Assembly: GCF_943846705.1 (NCBI RefSeq)
Contig: NZ_OX044366.1
Location: 1,860,001 to 1,924,000 of the forward strand
Length of the DNA: 64,000 nt
From: an uncultured Pseudomonas sp.
GTDB lineage: Bacteria; Pseudomonadota; Gammaproteobacteria; Pseudomonadales; Pseudomonadaceae
Reading direction: 5' to 3'
Part shown: positions 51,123 through 59,338 of the stretch, in pieces
Layout of the letters: every line of letters begins with the position of its first letter
Position numbering within the stretch: position 1 is the first letter of the stretch
Notes under the pieces: generated by a model
The model's database searches: none
Told to the model about the DNA's origin: nothing
What the model saw: the letters and a program-made list of their open reading frames with translations, nothing else
Made by a program: the position numbers and the translations under genes

Positions 51123-53585
51123 ATGCCAGACTCTGTCGCCGCCCATTTGCGCTTGGCTCCCGAAGCACTTACCCGGCCGTTTTCTCCTGAGCAGTTCAAC
51201 TTCACCAGCACCGAAGATCTAGAGCCCTTTCGCGGCGTCTTAGGCCAGGAGCGCGCTGTTGAGGCGCTGCAGTTCGGCGTGGCGATGCCGCGCCCCGGCT
51301 ACAACGTATTTGTGATGGGCGAGCCCGGCACCGGTCGGTTCTCCTTCGTTAAGCGCTACCTCAAGGCGGAAGCCAAGCGGCTGGCAACCCCGGCGGACCG
51401 GTTTTACGTCAACCATTTCGATGAGCCACGCGAGCCCCGCGCTCTGGAGCTGCCGTCCGGCACCGCGGCGGAGTTTCTCGCGGATATCAACGGGCTGATC
51501 GACAACCTGCTGGCGACCTTTCCTGCGGTGTTCGAGCACCCCTCGTTCCAGCAGAAGAAGAACGCCATCGACCGTGCGTTCAATAAACGTTACGACCAGG
51601 CGCTGGACATCATCGAGCGGCTGTCGCTGGAAAAGAGCATTGCCCTGTACCGCGACAGCAGCAATATCGCGTTTACCCCCATGCTGGAAGGCAAGGCGCT
51701 GGATGAGGCTGAGTTCGCCCAGTTGCCGGAAGCCGACCGTGAGCGCTTTCATGCCGATATCGCCGCCCTGGAAGAGCGCCTTAACGAGGAGCTGGCCAGC
51801 CTGCCGCAATGGAAGCGTGAGTCGAGCAACCTGCTGCGTCAGCTCAATGAAGAAACCATCACCGTGGCGTTGCAGCCGTTACTGGCGCCGCTTTCGGAGA
51901 AATACGCGGAGAACGCCGGCGTCTGTGCCTACCTGCAGGCGGTGCAGGTCAATCTGCTGAAAACCGTGGTTGAGCAGTTGGTCGAGGTCGACAAGATCGA
52001 TGCGCAAACACGCAAGCTGCTCGAAGAGCAGTACTGCCCGAGCCTGGTGGTGGGGCATCACGCCCAGGGCGGCGCGCCGGTGGTGTTTGAGTCGCACCCG
52101 ACCTACGACAACCTGTTCGGGCGCATTGAGTACAACACCGATCAGGGTGCGCTTTACACCAGTTACCGGCAACTGCGCCCCGGCGCTTTGCACCGCGCCA
52201 ACGGCGGCTTCCTGATTCTCGAAGCGGAGAAGATGCTCGGTGAGCCGTTTGTCTGGGATGCGCTCAAGCGTGCCCTGCAATCGCGGCAGTTGAAGATGGA
52301 GTCGCCGCTGGGTGACCTCGGCCGCATCGCCACAGTGACCCTGACGCCTGAGGTGATTCCACTGCATCTCAAGGTGGTGATCATCGGTTCGCGTCAGCTG
52401 TATTATACGCTGCAGGACCTCGATCCGGATTTTCAGGAGATGTTCCGCGTACTGGCCGACTTCGATGAGGAAATCCCCCTGGCCGACGACAGCCTGGAAC
52501 AGTTCGCCCAGCTGATGAAAACCCGCACCTCGGAAGAGGGCATGGCACCGCTGACCGCCGCCGCCGTGGCGCGCGTGGCAACCTACAGTGCGCGTTTGGC
52601 TGAACACCAGGGGCGCTTGTCGGCGCGCATTGGCGATCTGTTTCAGTTGGTCAGTGAGGCGGACTTTATCCGTAGCCTGGCGAATGATGAGGTCACTGAC
52701 GCCGGGCATATCGAGCGTGCGCTGAAAGCCAAGGCCACCCGCACCGGGCGGGTCTCGGCGCGAATCATCGACGACATGCTCGCCGGAATTATCCTGATCG
52801 ACACCGCCGGTGCCGCTGTCGGCAAGTGCAATGGTTTGACCGTGTTGGAAGTCGGCGACTCTGCCTTTGGTGTGCCCGCGCGGATTTCCGCCACGGTGTA
52901 TCCGGGCGGCAGCGGCATTGTCGACATCGAGCGCGAGGTCAACCTCGGCCAGCCGATCCACTCCAAGGGCGTGATGATTCTCACCGGTTACCTGGGCAGC
53001 CGTTATGCCCAGGAGTTTCCCCTGGAAATCTCCGCGAGCATCGCCCTGGAGCAGTCCTATGGTTATGTCGACGGTGACAGCGCGTCCTTGGGTGAGGTCT
53101 GCACGCTGATCTCGGCGTTGTCACGCACGCCGCTCAAGCAGTGTTTCGCCATCACTGGTTCGATCAACCAGTTTGGTGAGGTGCAGGCGGTCGGCGGGGT
53201 GAATGAGAAGATTGAAGGCTTCTTCCGCCTTTGCGAGGCGCGCGGCCTGACCGGCGAGCAGGGTGCCATCATCCCGCACTCCAACGTCACCACCCTGATG
53301 CTCGATGAGCGGGTGCTGCAGGCGGTACGCGCCGGGCAGTTCCATATCTATGCGGTGCGCCAGGTCGATGAGGCGCTGAGCCTGCTGGTGGGTGCGGATG
53401 CCGGCTCACCTAATGAACAGGGGCAATTCCCGGCGGGCAGCGTCAATGCTCGGGTGGTTGAGCGCTTGCGTGATATCGCCGCGATCGGCATGGAAGACGA
53501 CGACAAGGACGAGCCGAAAAAGGAAGAGCCTGCTGCTGTGGTCAAGGAGAAGAAGCCGCGGGCGAAAAAGCCTGTGCTCGAGTGA
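51123..53585 (+). CDS. Lon-like ATP-dependent protease with altered Walker motifs
   Basis: 820-residue protein of the Lon-related AAA_32/LonC-type family. The N-terminal half is AAA-like, but Walker A reads GEPGTGRFS, with Arg where Lys is expected, and the B-like segment is GGFLILEAEKML with Glu for Asp. The C-terminal third is a Lon protease domain with the Ser of DGDSASLGE (near 652) and Lys of GGVNEKIEG (near 695) forming the dyad. A Lys-rich tail (EKKPRAKKPVLE) ends it. The start MPDSVAAHLRLAPEAL has AAGGA upstream. P. aeruginosa has two such genes (PA0779/AsrA and PA4576); flanking genes point to the latter. Confidence 0.85.
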   Translation: MPDSVAAHLRLAPEALTRPFSPEQFNFTSTEDLEPFRGVLGQERAVEALQFGVAMPRPGYNVFVMGEPGTGRFSFVKRYLKAEAKRLATPADRFYVNHFDEPREPRALELPSGTAAEFLADINGLIDNLLATFPAVFEHPSFQQKKNAIDRAFNKRYDQALDIIERLSLEKSIALYRDSSNIAFTPMLEGKALDEAEFAQLPEADRERFHADIAALEERLNEELASLPQWKRESSNLLRQLNEETITVALQPLLAPLSEKYAENAGVCAYLQAVQVNLLKTVVEQLVEVDKIDAQTRKLLEEQYCPSLVVGHHAQGGAPVVFESHPTYDNLFGRIEYNTDQGALYTSYRQLRPGALHRANGGFLILEAEKMLGEPFVWDALKRALQSRQLKMESPLGDLGRIATVTLTPEVIPLHLKVVIIGSRQLYYTLQDLDPDFQEMFRVLADFDEEIPLADDSLEQFAQLMKTRTSEEGMAPLTAAAVARVATYSARLAEHQGRLSARIGDLFQLVSEADFIRSLANDEVTDAGHIERALKAKATRTGRVSARIIDDMLAGIILIDTAGAAVGKCNGLTVLEVGDSAFGVPARISATVYPGGSGIVDIEREVNLGQPIHSKGVMILTGYLGSRYAQEFPLEISASIALEQSYGYVDGDSASLGEVCTLISALSRTPLKQCFAITGSINQFGEVQAVGGVNEKIEGFFRLCEARGLTGEQGAIIPHSNVTTLMLDERVLQAVRAGQFHIYAVRQVDEALSLLVGADAGSPNEQGQFPAGSVNARVVERLRDIAAIGMEDDDKDEPKKEEPAAVVKEKKPRAKKPVLE

Positions 53586-53693
53586 CCATTGCGCTGCGGC
53601 TGTTCGCTCGGTGGCTGGTCAGTCACTGAGCGAGTGTCGCTGCCCGCCGATGCGCCTCGCTGTGGAGGGCTTTTCCTCACTTAATCCACACAG

Positions 53694-53702
53694 TTATCCA
53701 CA
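53694..53702 (+). promoter_or_regulatory. Perfect DnaA box
   Basis: TTATCCACA is the exact DnaA consensus, 80 bases before the small gene at 53784. A near match TTAATCCACA sits just upstream at 53681-53690. Confidence 0.55.
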
Positions 53703-53783
53703 GTATGTGGGGTTAACTGTTGGCTTCCCTCTGATGCTCGCTCGGGTGTAGGCTGAAGTACAGCTACCGAGAGGGTCGTCGCC

Positions 53784-54125
53784 ATGTCGCGCAACCTCAA
53801 TCTCACCCGTCACTGCCTAGGCCTGGATACCCGCATCGAATGTGTGGTGCTGCCGCTGGCTGGTAATAATGGCCTCTGGACGCTGATCTTCGCCGCCGGC
53901 ATGGCCGCTGCGCAGCCCTCGGCTATCAAGGCGCAGGGCCCATTCTGCGGGGCTTTAGCCGCAGAGGATGTCCTCGCCGAGATCGCCGAAAACTTGCGTG
54001 GCATGGGCTACGAGCCCTGTACGGACGTGCCGATCTGGCGGCTGCATATTCAGGCCGAACTGCGCCGGCTAAACGCCGCGCGTGGCCACCACCTGGGTGA
54101 TAGTCAGTTTCTGCCGGAGAGCTGA
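53784..54125 (+). CDS. Conserved hypothetical protein, 113 residues
   Basis: I do not recognise a named family. The protein starts MSRNLNLTRHCLGLDTRIEC, is soluble, and contains a hydrophobic Gly/Ala-rich middle (LWTLIFAAGMAAAQPSA) and a Trp-containing C-terminal helix (PIWRLHIQAELRRLNAARG). It reads like a genuine gene: GC3 bias matches the neighbours, a GAGAGGG ribosome site lies upstream, and from memory it matches a small gene beside the Lon-like protease in P. aeruginosa (PA4575). Perfect DnaA boxes lie on both sides of it. Confidence 0.7.
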   Translation: MSRNLNLTRHCLGLDTRIECVVLPLAGNNGLWTLIFAAGMAAAQPSAIKAQGPFCGALAAEDVLAEIAENLRGMGYEPCTDVPIWRLHIQAELRRLNAARGHHLGDSQFLPES

Positions 54126-54212
54126 GCGGGCACTTGGTGAGTATTTGACCAGTCGTCGCAACCCCTACAGATGGCTGGCTTTCAGCCATTGATCCTAAGC
54201 CTGCGCACAAGG

Positions 54213-54221
54213 TTATCCACA
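54213..54221 (+). promoter_or_regulatory. Second perfect DnaA box with inverted partner
   Basis: TTATCCACA again, inside the inverted repeat GGTTATCC ... GGATAACC (54211-54218 and 54230-54237). It lies between the 113-residue gene and the yqhA-like gene, 520 bases from the first box. Confidence 0.55.
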
Positions 54222-54327
54222 GTTGCCGGGGATAACCTGGCTTGTCATGTATTGCCACACTCCAGGGTTGTCTGAGCGAAGGCGCTGAGTATACTCGCCG
54301 CCAGTTTTAAACCCTGAGAGAGCCCCT

Positions 54328-54816
54328 ATGGAACGCTTTATCGAAAACGCCATGTATGCCTCCCGCTGGCTGCTGGCGCCCATTTACTTCGGCCTTTCGC
54401 TCGGCCTGCTGGCCTTGGCGCTGAAGTTCTTTCAAGAAGTCTTCCACTTACTGCCCAGTGTTTTCTCCATGGCTGAGGCCGATCTGATTTTGGTGATCCT
54501 GTCGTTGATCGATATGGCCCTGGTCGGCGGTTTGCTGGTGATGGTGATGATTTCCGGTTACGAGAACTTCGTGTCCCAACTGGATATAACCGAGGGCACC
54601 GAAAAGCTCGGCTGGTTGGGCAAAATGGACTCCAGCTCACTGAAGATGAAGGTGGCCGCCTCCATCGTGGCGATCTCCTCGATCCATTTGCTCAAAGTGT
54701 TTATGAATGCGCAGAACATCGAGACGGAATATTTGATGTGGTACGTGATCATTCATATGGCGTTTGTGCTGTCGGCCTTTGCCATGGGCTATCTGGATAA
54801 GCTGACCAAGCACTAA
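54328..54816 (+). CDS. UPF0114 (YqhA) family inner-membrane protein
   Basis: 162-residue protein with four membrane helices. The motifs MYASRWLLAPIYFGLSLGLL, LSLIDMALVGGLLVMVMISG and GYENFVSQLD are characteristic of UPF0114/YqhA. Function is unknown; a conserved Asp/Lys pattern hints at ion transport but is not proof. It is followed by a terminator at 54837 and is transcribed away from the two-box region. Confidence 0.9.
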   Translation: MERFIENAMYASRWLLAPIYFGLSLGLLALALKFFQEVFHLLPSVFSMAEADLILVILSLIDMALVGGLLVMVMISGYENFVSQLDITEGTEKLGWLGKMDSSSLKMKVAASIVAISSIHLLKVFMNAQNIETEYLMWYVIIHMAFVLSAFAMGYLDKLTKH

Positions 54817-54836
54817 ATCGGTTTTGCTGTCATTCA

Positions 54837-54877
54837 CCGCCCGGCCGTTGCAAAACGGACGGGCGGTTTGCGTTTTG
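54837..54877 (+). terminator. Terminator after the yqhA-like gene
   Basis: Stem CCGCCCG/CGGGCGG (54837-54843, 54860-54866) with additional inner pairing GCCGTT/AACGGA, followed by TTTGCGTTTTG. Confidence 0.8.
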
Positions 54878-54879
54878 CC

Positions 54880-54904
54880 TTGTACTTTTGTGTTCTTGTA
54901 CAAG
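54880..54904 (+). promoter_or_regulatory. Tandem TTGTAC repeats upstream of the photolyase cassette
   Basis: TTGTAC occurs at 54880-54885 and again at 54896-54901, the second within the palindrome CTTGTACAAG. A possible -10 TATGAT lies at 54916-54921. The spacing and AT-rich drop suggest a regulated promoter for the three-gene light module, perhaps of the MerR/LitR type, but the binding site is not one I can identify with certainty. Confidence 0.4.
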
Positions 54905-54956
54905 AATTGTATTTATATGATTATTTGTATAGCTTCGCTCGCCTGAGGTGGTGATC

Positions 54957-55262
54957 ATGAATCTACAAAGCCTATCGCAGCACGCCCATGCCGGGCATAT
55001 CGATGCGCTCAACCTGATTTCTATTGAGGGCGGTATCTACTTGCTGGAGGCGCACATGGATGGTCGTGCCCATCCGCTTCGTGATGACCACGGTAAAACC
55101 CTGCACCTGCGCTCGGTTGAGCATGCACGTGATCTGCTCAGCGATATCCCGCCCATACCGTTTCACCTCGTGCATGCAGTGGTGCATGACGAGATGTGCG
55201 GCATGCAAGACGGCGCCCAAGAGGTTCTGCGCGTGCCAATGTCCTTTAATTCTTCCTGGTAA
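54957..55262 (+). CDS. Small DUF6482-like protein upstream of photolyase
   Basis: 101-residue protein starting MNLQSLSQHAHAGHIDALNL, with GAGGTG upstream. It contains SIEGGIYLLEAHMDGRAHPL and ends DGAQEVLRVPMSFNSSW. I believe it is the Pseudomonas DUF6482 family, which has no known function; that name is from memory. It is followed 12 bases later by the photolyase gene, so the two are very likely one operon. No enzyme motif, signal peptide or membrane helix is visible. Confidence 0.65.
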   Translation: MNLQSLSQHAHAGHIDALNLISIEGGIYLLEAHMDGRAHPLRDDHGKTLHLRSVEHARDLLSDIPPIPFHLVHAVVHDEMCGMQDGAQEVLRVPMSFNSSW

Positions 55263-55274
55263 CCATAGTCGTCT

Positions 55275-56810
55275 ATGTCTATTCGTCGGCTTGCCCTGGT
55301 GCTCGGTGATCAGTTGTCCTTTGACCTGCCCAGCCTGCAGGCGCTAGACCCACAGCACGATGCCGTATTGCTCGCCGAGGTGGCGGCGGAAACCGACTAC
55401 GTGCCGCACCATCCGCAGAAAATTGCGCTGATCTTCAGTGCCATGCGCCACTTTGCCAACGCGCTGCGTGAGCGCGGCTGGCAGGTGCATTACGTCAAAT
55501 TGGATGACCCGCACAACAGTGGCTCGCTACCGGGTGAGCTGCAGCGTTGGGCGGCGCTGCTGCAATCCACCGAAGTGCACATAACCGAGTGCGGCGAGTG
55601 GCGATTGGAGCAGGCGCTGCGCACCTGCGCGGTGCCGATCACCTGGCATGCCGACAGCCGATTTGTCTGCGCACGCGATGAGTTCGCCCGCTGGGCTGAG
55701 GGTCGCAAGCAGTTGCGCATGGAGTTTTTTTACCGCGAGATGCGCCGTAAGACAGGTTTGTTAATGAACGGCGACGGCACGCCGGTGGGCGGCGCCTGGA
55801 ACTTTGATGCAGAAAACCGTAAGACGCTGCCCAAGCAGATTAAAGCGCCGATGAGTGCGCGCTTCCCGGCGGATGCGATCACTGAAGAGGTGCTGGTGCT
55901 GGTGGCTGAGCGTTTCAGTCATCACTACGGCAGCCTGGAGTCCTTTGATTACCCGGTCACTCAGGCTGAGGCCGAAGCGCTGTGGCAGCACTTTGTTGAA
56001 TTTGCCCTGCCGGCCTTTGGTGACTATCAAGATGCCATGGCGCTGGGTGAGCCGTATTTGTTTCATGCACGCATCGGTGCGGCGCTGAATATTGGCCTGC
56101 TGGATGTGCGCCGTGTCTGTGCGGATGTCGAAGCCGCCTACTGGTGTGGGCATGTGCCGTTGAACGCCGCTGAGGGCTTTATTCGGCAGTTGCTTGGCTG
56201 GCGTGAGTACGTGCGCGGCATCTACTGGATGCACATGCCGGAGTACGCCGAGCGCAATGCCTTCGGTAATAGGCGGCCGCTGCCTGAGTTTTACTGGACC
56301 GGCAAAACCCGCATGAAGTGCATGAGCCAAGCCATCGGCCAGACTCTGGAGCATGCCTATGCCCACCATATCCAGCGGTTGATGGTCACCGGTAACTTTG
56401 CCCTGTTGGCCGGTATTCAACCCAGCCAGGTCTGTGAGTGGTACTTGGCGGTGTATATGGATGCCTTTGATTGGGTCGAGTTGCCCAACACCCTTGGCAT
56501 GGTCATGCACGCCGATGGCGGTTATCTGGGCTCCAAGCCGTATTGCGCCAGTGGCCAGTACATCAAGCGTATGTCCAACTACTGTGGCGATTGCGCCTAC
56601 AAGGTCACTGAAAGCGTGGGTGAGCAGGCCTGCCCCTTCAATGCGCTGTACTGGCACTTTCTTATGCGTCATCGCGAGCAGCTGGCCGGCAACCATCGCT
56701 TGAGCATGATCTACCGCGGCCTGGATAAAATGACTGAGGCCAAGCAGCAAGGCCTTTGGGCGCGCGGCGAGCAGCTATTGGCACGCTTGGATGCCGGTGA
56801 GGCGCTGTGA
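55275..56810 (+). CDS. FeS-containing photolyase/cryptochrome (PhrB type)
   Basis: 511-residue protein of the FeS-BCP group, which repairs (6-4) photoproducts using FAD and a lumazine-type antenna. Cysteines C349 (RMKCMSQ), C437 and C440 (NYCGDC) and C453 (QACPFN) match the four-Cys iron-sulfur ligand pattern of Agrobacterium PhrB. The N-terminal LALVLGDQLSFDLPSL is the antenna domain and WVELPNTLGMVMHADGGYLG the FAD-binding end. The start is an ATG 12 bases after the upstream gene, and the stop overlaps the DUF2256 start as GTGA. Confidence 0.9.
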   Translation: MSIRRLALVLGDQLSFDLPSLQALDPQHDAVLLAEVAAETDYVPHHPQKIALIFSAMRHFANALRERGWQVHYVKLDDPHNSGSLPGELQRWAALLQSTEVHITECGEWRLEQALRTCAVPITWHADSRFVCARDEFARWAEGRKQLRMEFFYREMRRKTGLLMNGDGTPVGGAWNFDAENRKTLPKQIKAPMSARFPADAITEEVLVLVAERFSHHYGSLESFDYPVTQAEAEALWQHFVEFALPAFGDYQDAMALGEPYLFHARIGAALNIGLLDVRRVCADVEAAYWCGHVPLNAAEGFIRQLLGWREYVRGIYWMHMPEYAERNAFGNRRPLPEFYWTGKTRMKCMSQAIGQTLEHAYAHHIQRLMVTGNFALLAGIQPSQVCEWYLAVYMDAFDWVELPNTLGMVMHADGGYLGSKPYCASGQYIKRMSNYCGDCAYKVTESVGEQACPFNALYWHFLMRHREQLAGNHRLSMIYRGLDKMTEAKQQGLWARGEQLLARLDAGEAL

Positions 56811-56935
56811 AGAAAGCCGACTTGCCCGTTAAGGCCTGCCAAGTGTGCGGCTTGCCCTTCGCCTGGCGTAAGAAGTGGGCGCGTTGCTGGGAGGAGGTGA
56901 AGTATTGCTCCGAGCGCTGTCGCCGCCAACGTTAG
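56807..56935 (+). CDS. DUF2256 small zinc-finger-like protein
   Basis: 42-residue protein starting MKKADLPVKACQVCGLPFAW and containing two Cys pairs (CQVC and CSERC) suitable for a zinc site, with CWEEVKYCSERCRRQR at the end. It begins with GTG overlapping the photolyase stop by four bases. DUF2256 proteins are small and are often found next to photolyase-like genes; no function is known. It is too short for routine gene calling but the overlap and Cys pattern make it credible. Confidence 0.8.
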   Translation: MKKADLPVKACQVCGLPFAWRKKWARCWEEVKYCSERCRRQR

Positions 56936-57015
56936 GGTCGGGGGGGCTGGTTAGGGTGAGTCGAGCCTTTGTGCTAGGCTGGCCGCCCTTTTTTAGCCCC
57001 TAGCGGAGCCGTGCT

Positions 57016-57633
57016 ATGTCCGAAATCAATCTCTCGACTGATGAAACCCGCGTCAGCTACGGCATTGGCCGTCAACTGGGCGGTCAACTGCGCGACAACC
57101 CGCCGCCGGGCGTGAGCCTGGACGCCATCGTTGCTGGCCTGGCTGATGCCTTCAATGGTCAGCAAAGCCGTGTCAGCGAAGACGAGATGTCGGCCAGCTT
57201 CAAAGTGATCCGCGACATCATGCAGGCAGAAGCGGCGGCCAAGGCCGAAGCGGCTGCTGGCGCCGGCCTGGCTTTCCTCGCCGAAAACGCCAAGCGTGAA
57301 GGCATTACTGCGCTGGCTTCCGGCCTGCAGTACGAAGTGCTGAACACTGGCACTGGCGCCATGCCAACCCGCGAAGACACCATTCGCGCGCACTACCACG
57401 GCACCCTGATCGACGGCACTGTGTTTGACAGCTCTTACGATCGTGGCCAGCCGGCTGAGTTTCCAGTGGGCGGTGTAATCGCCGGCTGGACCGAAGCCCT
57501 GCAGCTGATGAATGCCGGCAGCAAGTGGCGCTTGTATGTGCCGAGCGAGCTGGCCTATGGCGAGCAAGGCGTCGGCAGCATCCCGCCGCACAGCGTACTG
57601 GTGTTTGATGTGGAGCTGCTCGACGTTCTCTAA
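57016..57633 (+). CDS. fklB: FKBP-type peptidyl-prolyl isomerase (FklB)
   Basis: 205-residue prolyl isomerase. The N-terminal dimerisation region (LSTDETRVSYGIGRQLGGQL) is followed by the FKBP domain with VLNTGTGAMPTREDTIRAHY, GTVFDSSYDRGQPAEFPVGG, VIAGWTEALQLM and AYGEQGVGSIPPHSVLVFDV. No signal peptide is visible, which favours the cytoplasmic FklB form over periplasmic FkpA. It follows the light module but with a ribosome site and gap of its own. Confidence 0.92.
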   Translation: MSEINLSTDETRVSYGIGRQLGGQLRDNPPPGVSLDAIVAGLADAFNGQQSRVSEDEMSASFKVIRDIMQAEAAAKAEAAAGAGLAFLAENAKREGITALASGLQYEVLNTGTGAMPTREDTIRAHYHGTLIDGTVFDSSYDRGQPAEFPVGGVIAGWTEALQLMNAGSKWRLYVPSELAYGEQGVGSIPPHSVLVFDVELLDVL

Positions 57634-57657
57634 CCACTAGAGTCGCGTCTACTTCGC

Positions 57658-57715
57658 GGGCATGGCTCGCTTCTACGCAGTTCCAGCATGGCTGGAGTAG
57701 GAGTGGCCCATGCCC
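57658..57715. repeat. REP-like element after fklB
   Basis: GGGCATGGC...CTTCTAC (from 57658) and GTAGGAGTGGCCCATGCCC (to 57715) are imperfect inverted arms, with an inner CCAGC-atg-GCTGG stem. Same general class as the REP units in the urt operon. Confidence 0.55.
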
Positions 57716-57738
57716 ACGATGCGTTTATGCTCAGGTCG

Positions 57739-57966
57739 TCAGGGGCGCAATGCCCGGGCGTAGCAATACAGAAACAGATTACGCACCAGCTCCTTGAGCA
57801 CCAGCGGTTCGCTGGAGTTCAGTTCATGCAGATCCAGATCGCCCTGGTCGCGCAGCTCATCCAAAGCATCCTCCTTGAGCACGGCGCAGACCTCACCGGT
57901 GCGGCGGTTAAGAATGCGTAGATACGGTTGCGGGCGGTCCAGCCACGCGTCGATCAGGTAGGTCAT
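57739..57966 (-). CDS. Fur-boxed 75-residue conserved protein
   Basis: Small soluble protein beginning MTYLIDAWLDRPQPYLRILN and ending LVRNLFLYCYARALRP, with an acidic centre (KEDALDELRDQGDLDLHELN). No family motif is recognised; remembered synteny between ispB and fklB suggests the P. aeruginosa PA4570 homologue, a gene I recall as iron-responsive. A Fur-like palindrome lies 23 bases upstream, overlapping a plausible -10. The reading frame is closed by a TGA at 57739 next to a REP element. Confidence 0.75.
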   Translation of the reverse strand: MTYLIDAWLDRPQPYLRILNRRTGEVCAVLKEDALDELRDQGDLDLHELNSSEPLVLKELVRNLFLYCYARALRP

Positions 57967-57989
57967 GACTCGTCTCCCTTGATTGGATG

Positions 57990-58008
57990 GATGAGAATAA
58001 TTCTTATT
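57990..58008 (-). promoter_or_regulatory. Fur-like box and promoter of the 75-residue gene
   Basis: GATGAGAATAATTCTTATT agrees with the 19-base Fur consensus at 13 positions. On the minus strand TTGCTA (about 58018-58023) and TATTCT (about 57996-58001) form a sigma-70-like -35/-10 pair at 16 bases, so the box would cover the -10. Confidence 0.6.
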
Positions 58009-58063
58009 ATGTTTATAGCAAGGGCTAATTGCACCATTCGTCGTGTGCTTGAATGGCGCGCAT

Positions 58064-58090
58064 AAAAAAAGCCCGTCACGTGGGCGGGCT
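58064..58090 (-). terminator. Terminator after ispB
   Basis: AGCCCG/CGGGCT stem (58070-58075, 58085-58090) followed on the minus strand by TTTTTTT. It separates ispB from the Fur-boxed gene. Confidence 0.85.
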
Positions 58091-58110
58091 CTTGATAGCG
58101 GGCTCGGCGG

Positions 58111-59079
58111 CTAGTGTGTGCGCGCCACAGCAAAGCGGCAAAGTTCGATGAGCGCGTCGCGGTATTCGCTGGCTGGCAGCGCGTCCAGGCAGGCGATCGC
58201 ACGGTCGGCGTAGGCGCGCGCTTGCCGAGCGGTGTAGTCGAGGGCGCCGGCAGCTTCGACAGCATCGCGGATGCTCTCTAGATCTTCGATGCCGCCTTTC
58301 TGAATGGCCTGGCGCACCAGCGCGGCTTGCTCAGGTGTACCTTCGCGCATGGTGTAGATCAGCGGCAGGGTTGGTTTGCCTTCGGCCAGGTCGTCGCCGA
58401 CGTTCTTGCCCAGCTCGCTGGCGTCGCCGCGGTAATCAAGCAGGTCGTCGACCAGTTGGAAGGCCACGCCGAGGTGGTCGCCAAAGGTACGCAGCGCTTC
58501 GGTTTGTGCGCTGCTGGCGTTGGCCAGGGCCGCGGCGCTGTGGGTCGAGGCCTCGAAGAGCATCGCCGTCTTACCGCGGATGACCTCCATATAGGTTTCT
58601 TCGGTGGTGCTGGCGTCGCGGATCTTCGACAGCTGCAGCACTTCGCCTTCGGCAATCACCCGCGTGGCCTTGGAAAGAATCTTCATCACGGGCATGGAGC
58701 CCAGCTCGACCATCATTTCGAACGAGCGCGAATAAAGAAAGTCGCCCACCAGTACGCTCGGCGCATTGCCCCACTGGGCGTTGGCGGTGCTGCGCCCGCG
58801 GCGCATATCGGACATGTCGACGACGTCGTCGTGCAGCAGGGTGGCGGTGTGCAGGAATTCGATGGTGGCAGCCAGCAGGCGCAGGTTGTCACCGTTCAGG
58901 CCGAGCGCCTTGCCGCTGAGCAACACCAGCAAGGGGCGCAAGCGTTTACCGCCCGCGGAAATAATGTAGTCGCCGATTTTCTCTACCAGCGGTACGCGCG
59001 ACACCAGTTGGGCGCGGATGATGCCGTCGACGGCGGTAAAGTCATCCGCCACCACGCGGTAGAAAGCCTGGGGTTGCAT
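58111..59079 (-). CDS. ispB: Octaprenyl/polyprenyl diphosphate synthase
   Basis: 322-residue trans-prenyltransferase making the ubiquinone side chain. The two Asp-rich motifs LLHDDVVDMSDMRRG and QLVDDLLDYRGD (residues about 80-95 and 210-220) are intact. Chain length cannot be read directly; a pseudomonad normally makes Q9, so a nonaprenyl product is likely. It is transcribed away from rplU. Confidence 0.93.
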   Translation of the reverse strand: MQPQAFYRVVADDFTAVDGIIRAQLVSRVPLVEKIGDYIISAGGKRLRPLLVLLSGKALGLNGDNLRLLAATIEFLHTATLLHDDVVDMSDMRRGRSTANAQWGNAPSVLVGDFLYSRSFEMMVELGSMPVMKILSKATRVIAEGEVLQLSKIRDASTTEETYMEVIRGKTAMLFEASTHSAAALANASSAQTEALRTFGDHLGVAFQLVDDLLDYRGDASELGKNVGDDLAEGKPTLPLIYTMREGTPEQAALVRQAIQKGGIEDLESIRDAVEAAGALDYTARQARAYADRAIACLDALPASEYRDALIELCRFAVARTH

Positions 59080-59171
59080 CGCTTATACCTGCTGCTCATG
59101 GGTTGCGCGGCATGCTAGGGGGCAGGGTAGGGGCTGTCAAGGTAACTGGCTTGGCTGTTAGTGCCTGGGCC

Positions 59172-59200
59172 TTGCGTCGCGCGGGGGGCTTGCGTACAAT
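59172..59200 (+). promoter_or_regulatory. Sigma-70 promoter for rplU-rpmA
   Basis: TTGCGT (59172-59177), a 17-base spacer, and TACAAT (59195-59200). Start near 59207 leaves a leader of about 130 bases before rplU, within which no clear fold was recognised. Confidence 0.75.
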
Positions 59201-59338
59201 CGCGCACCCTGAACTTCCCCCCTGGGTATTTCCCTGCCTTACGCAATTGCAAGGGTGTTCTTTAGGCCCCAAGCAGCCATGCCAGCCGACACTTATTCCT
59301 ATAAAGCGCTGGGTGAGCAGGATTAACGGAGATTTACC

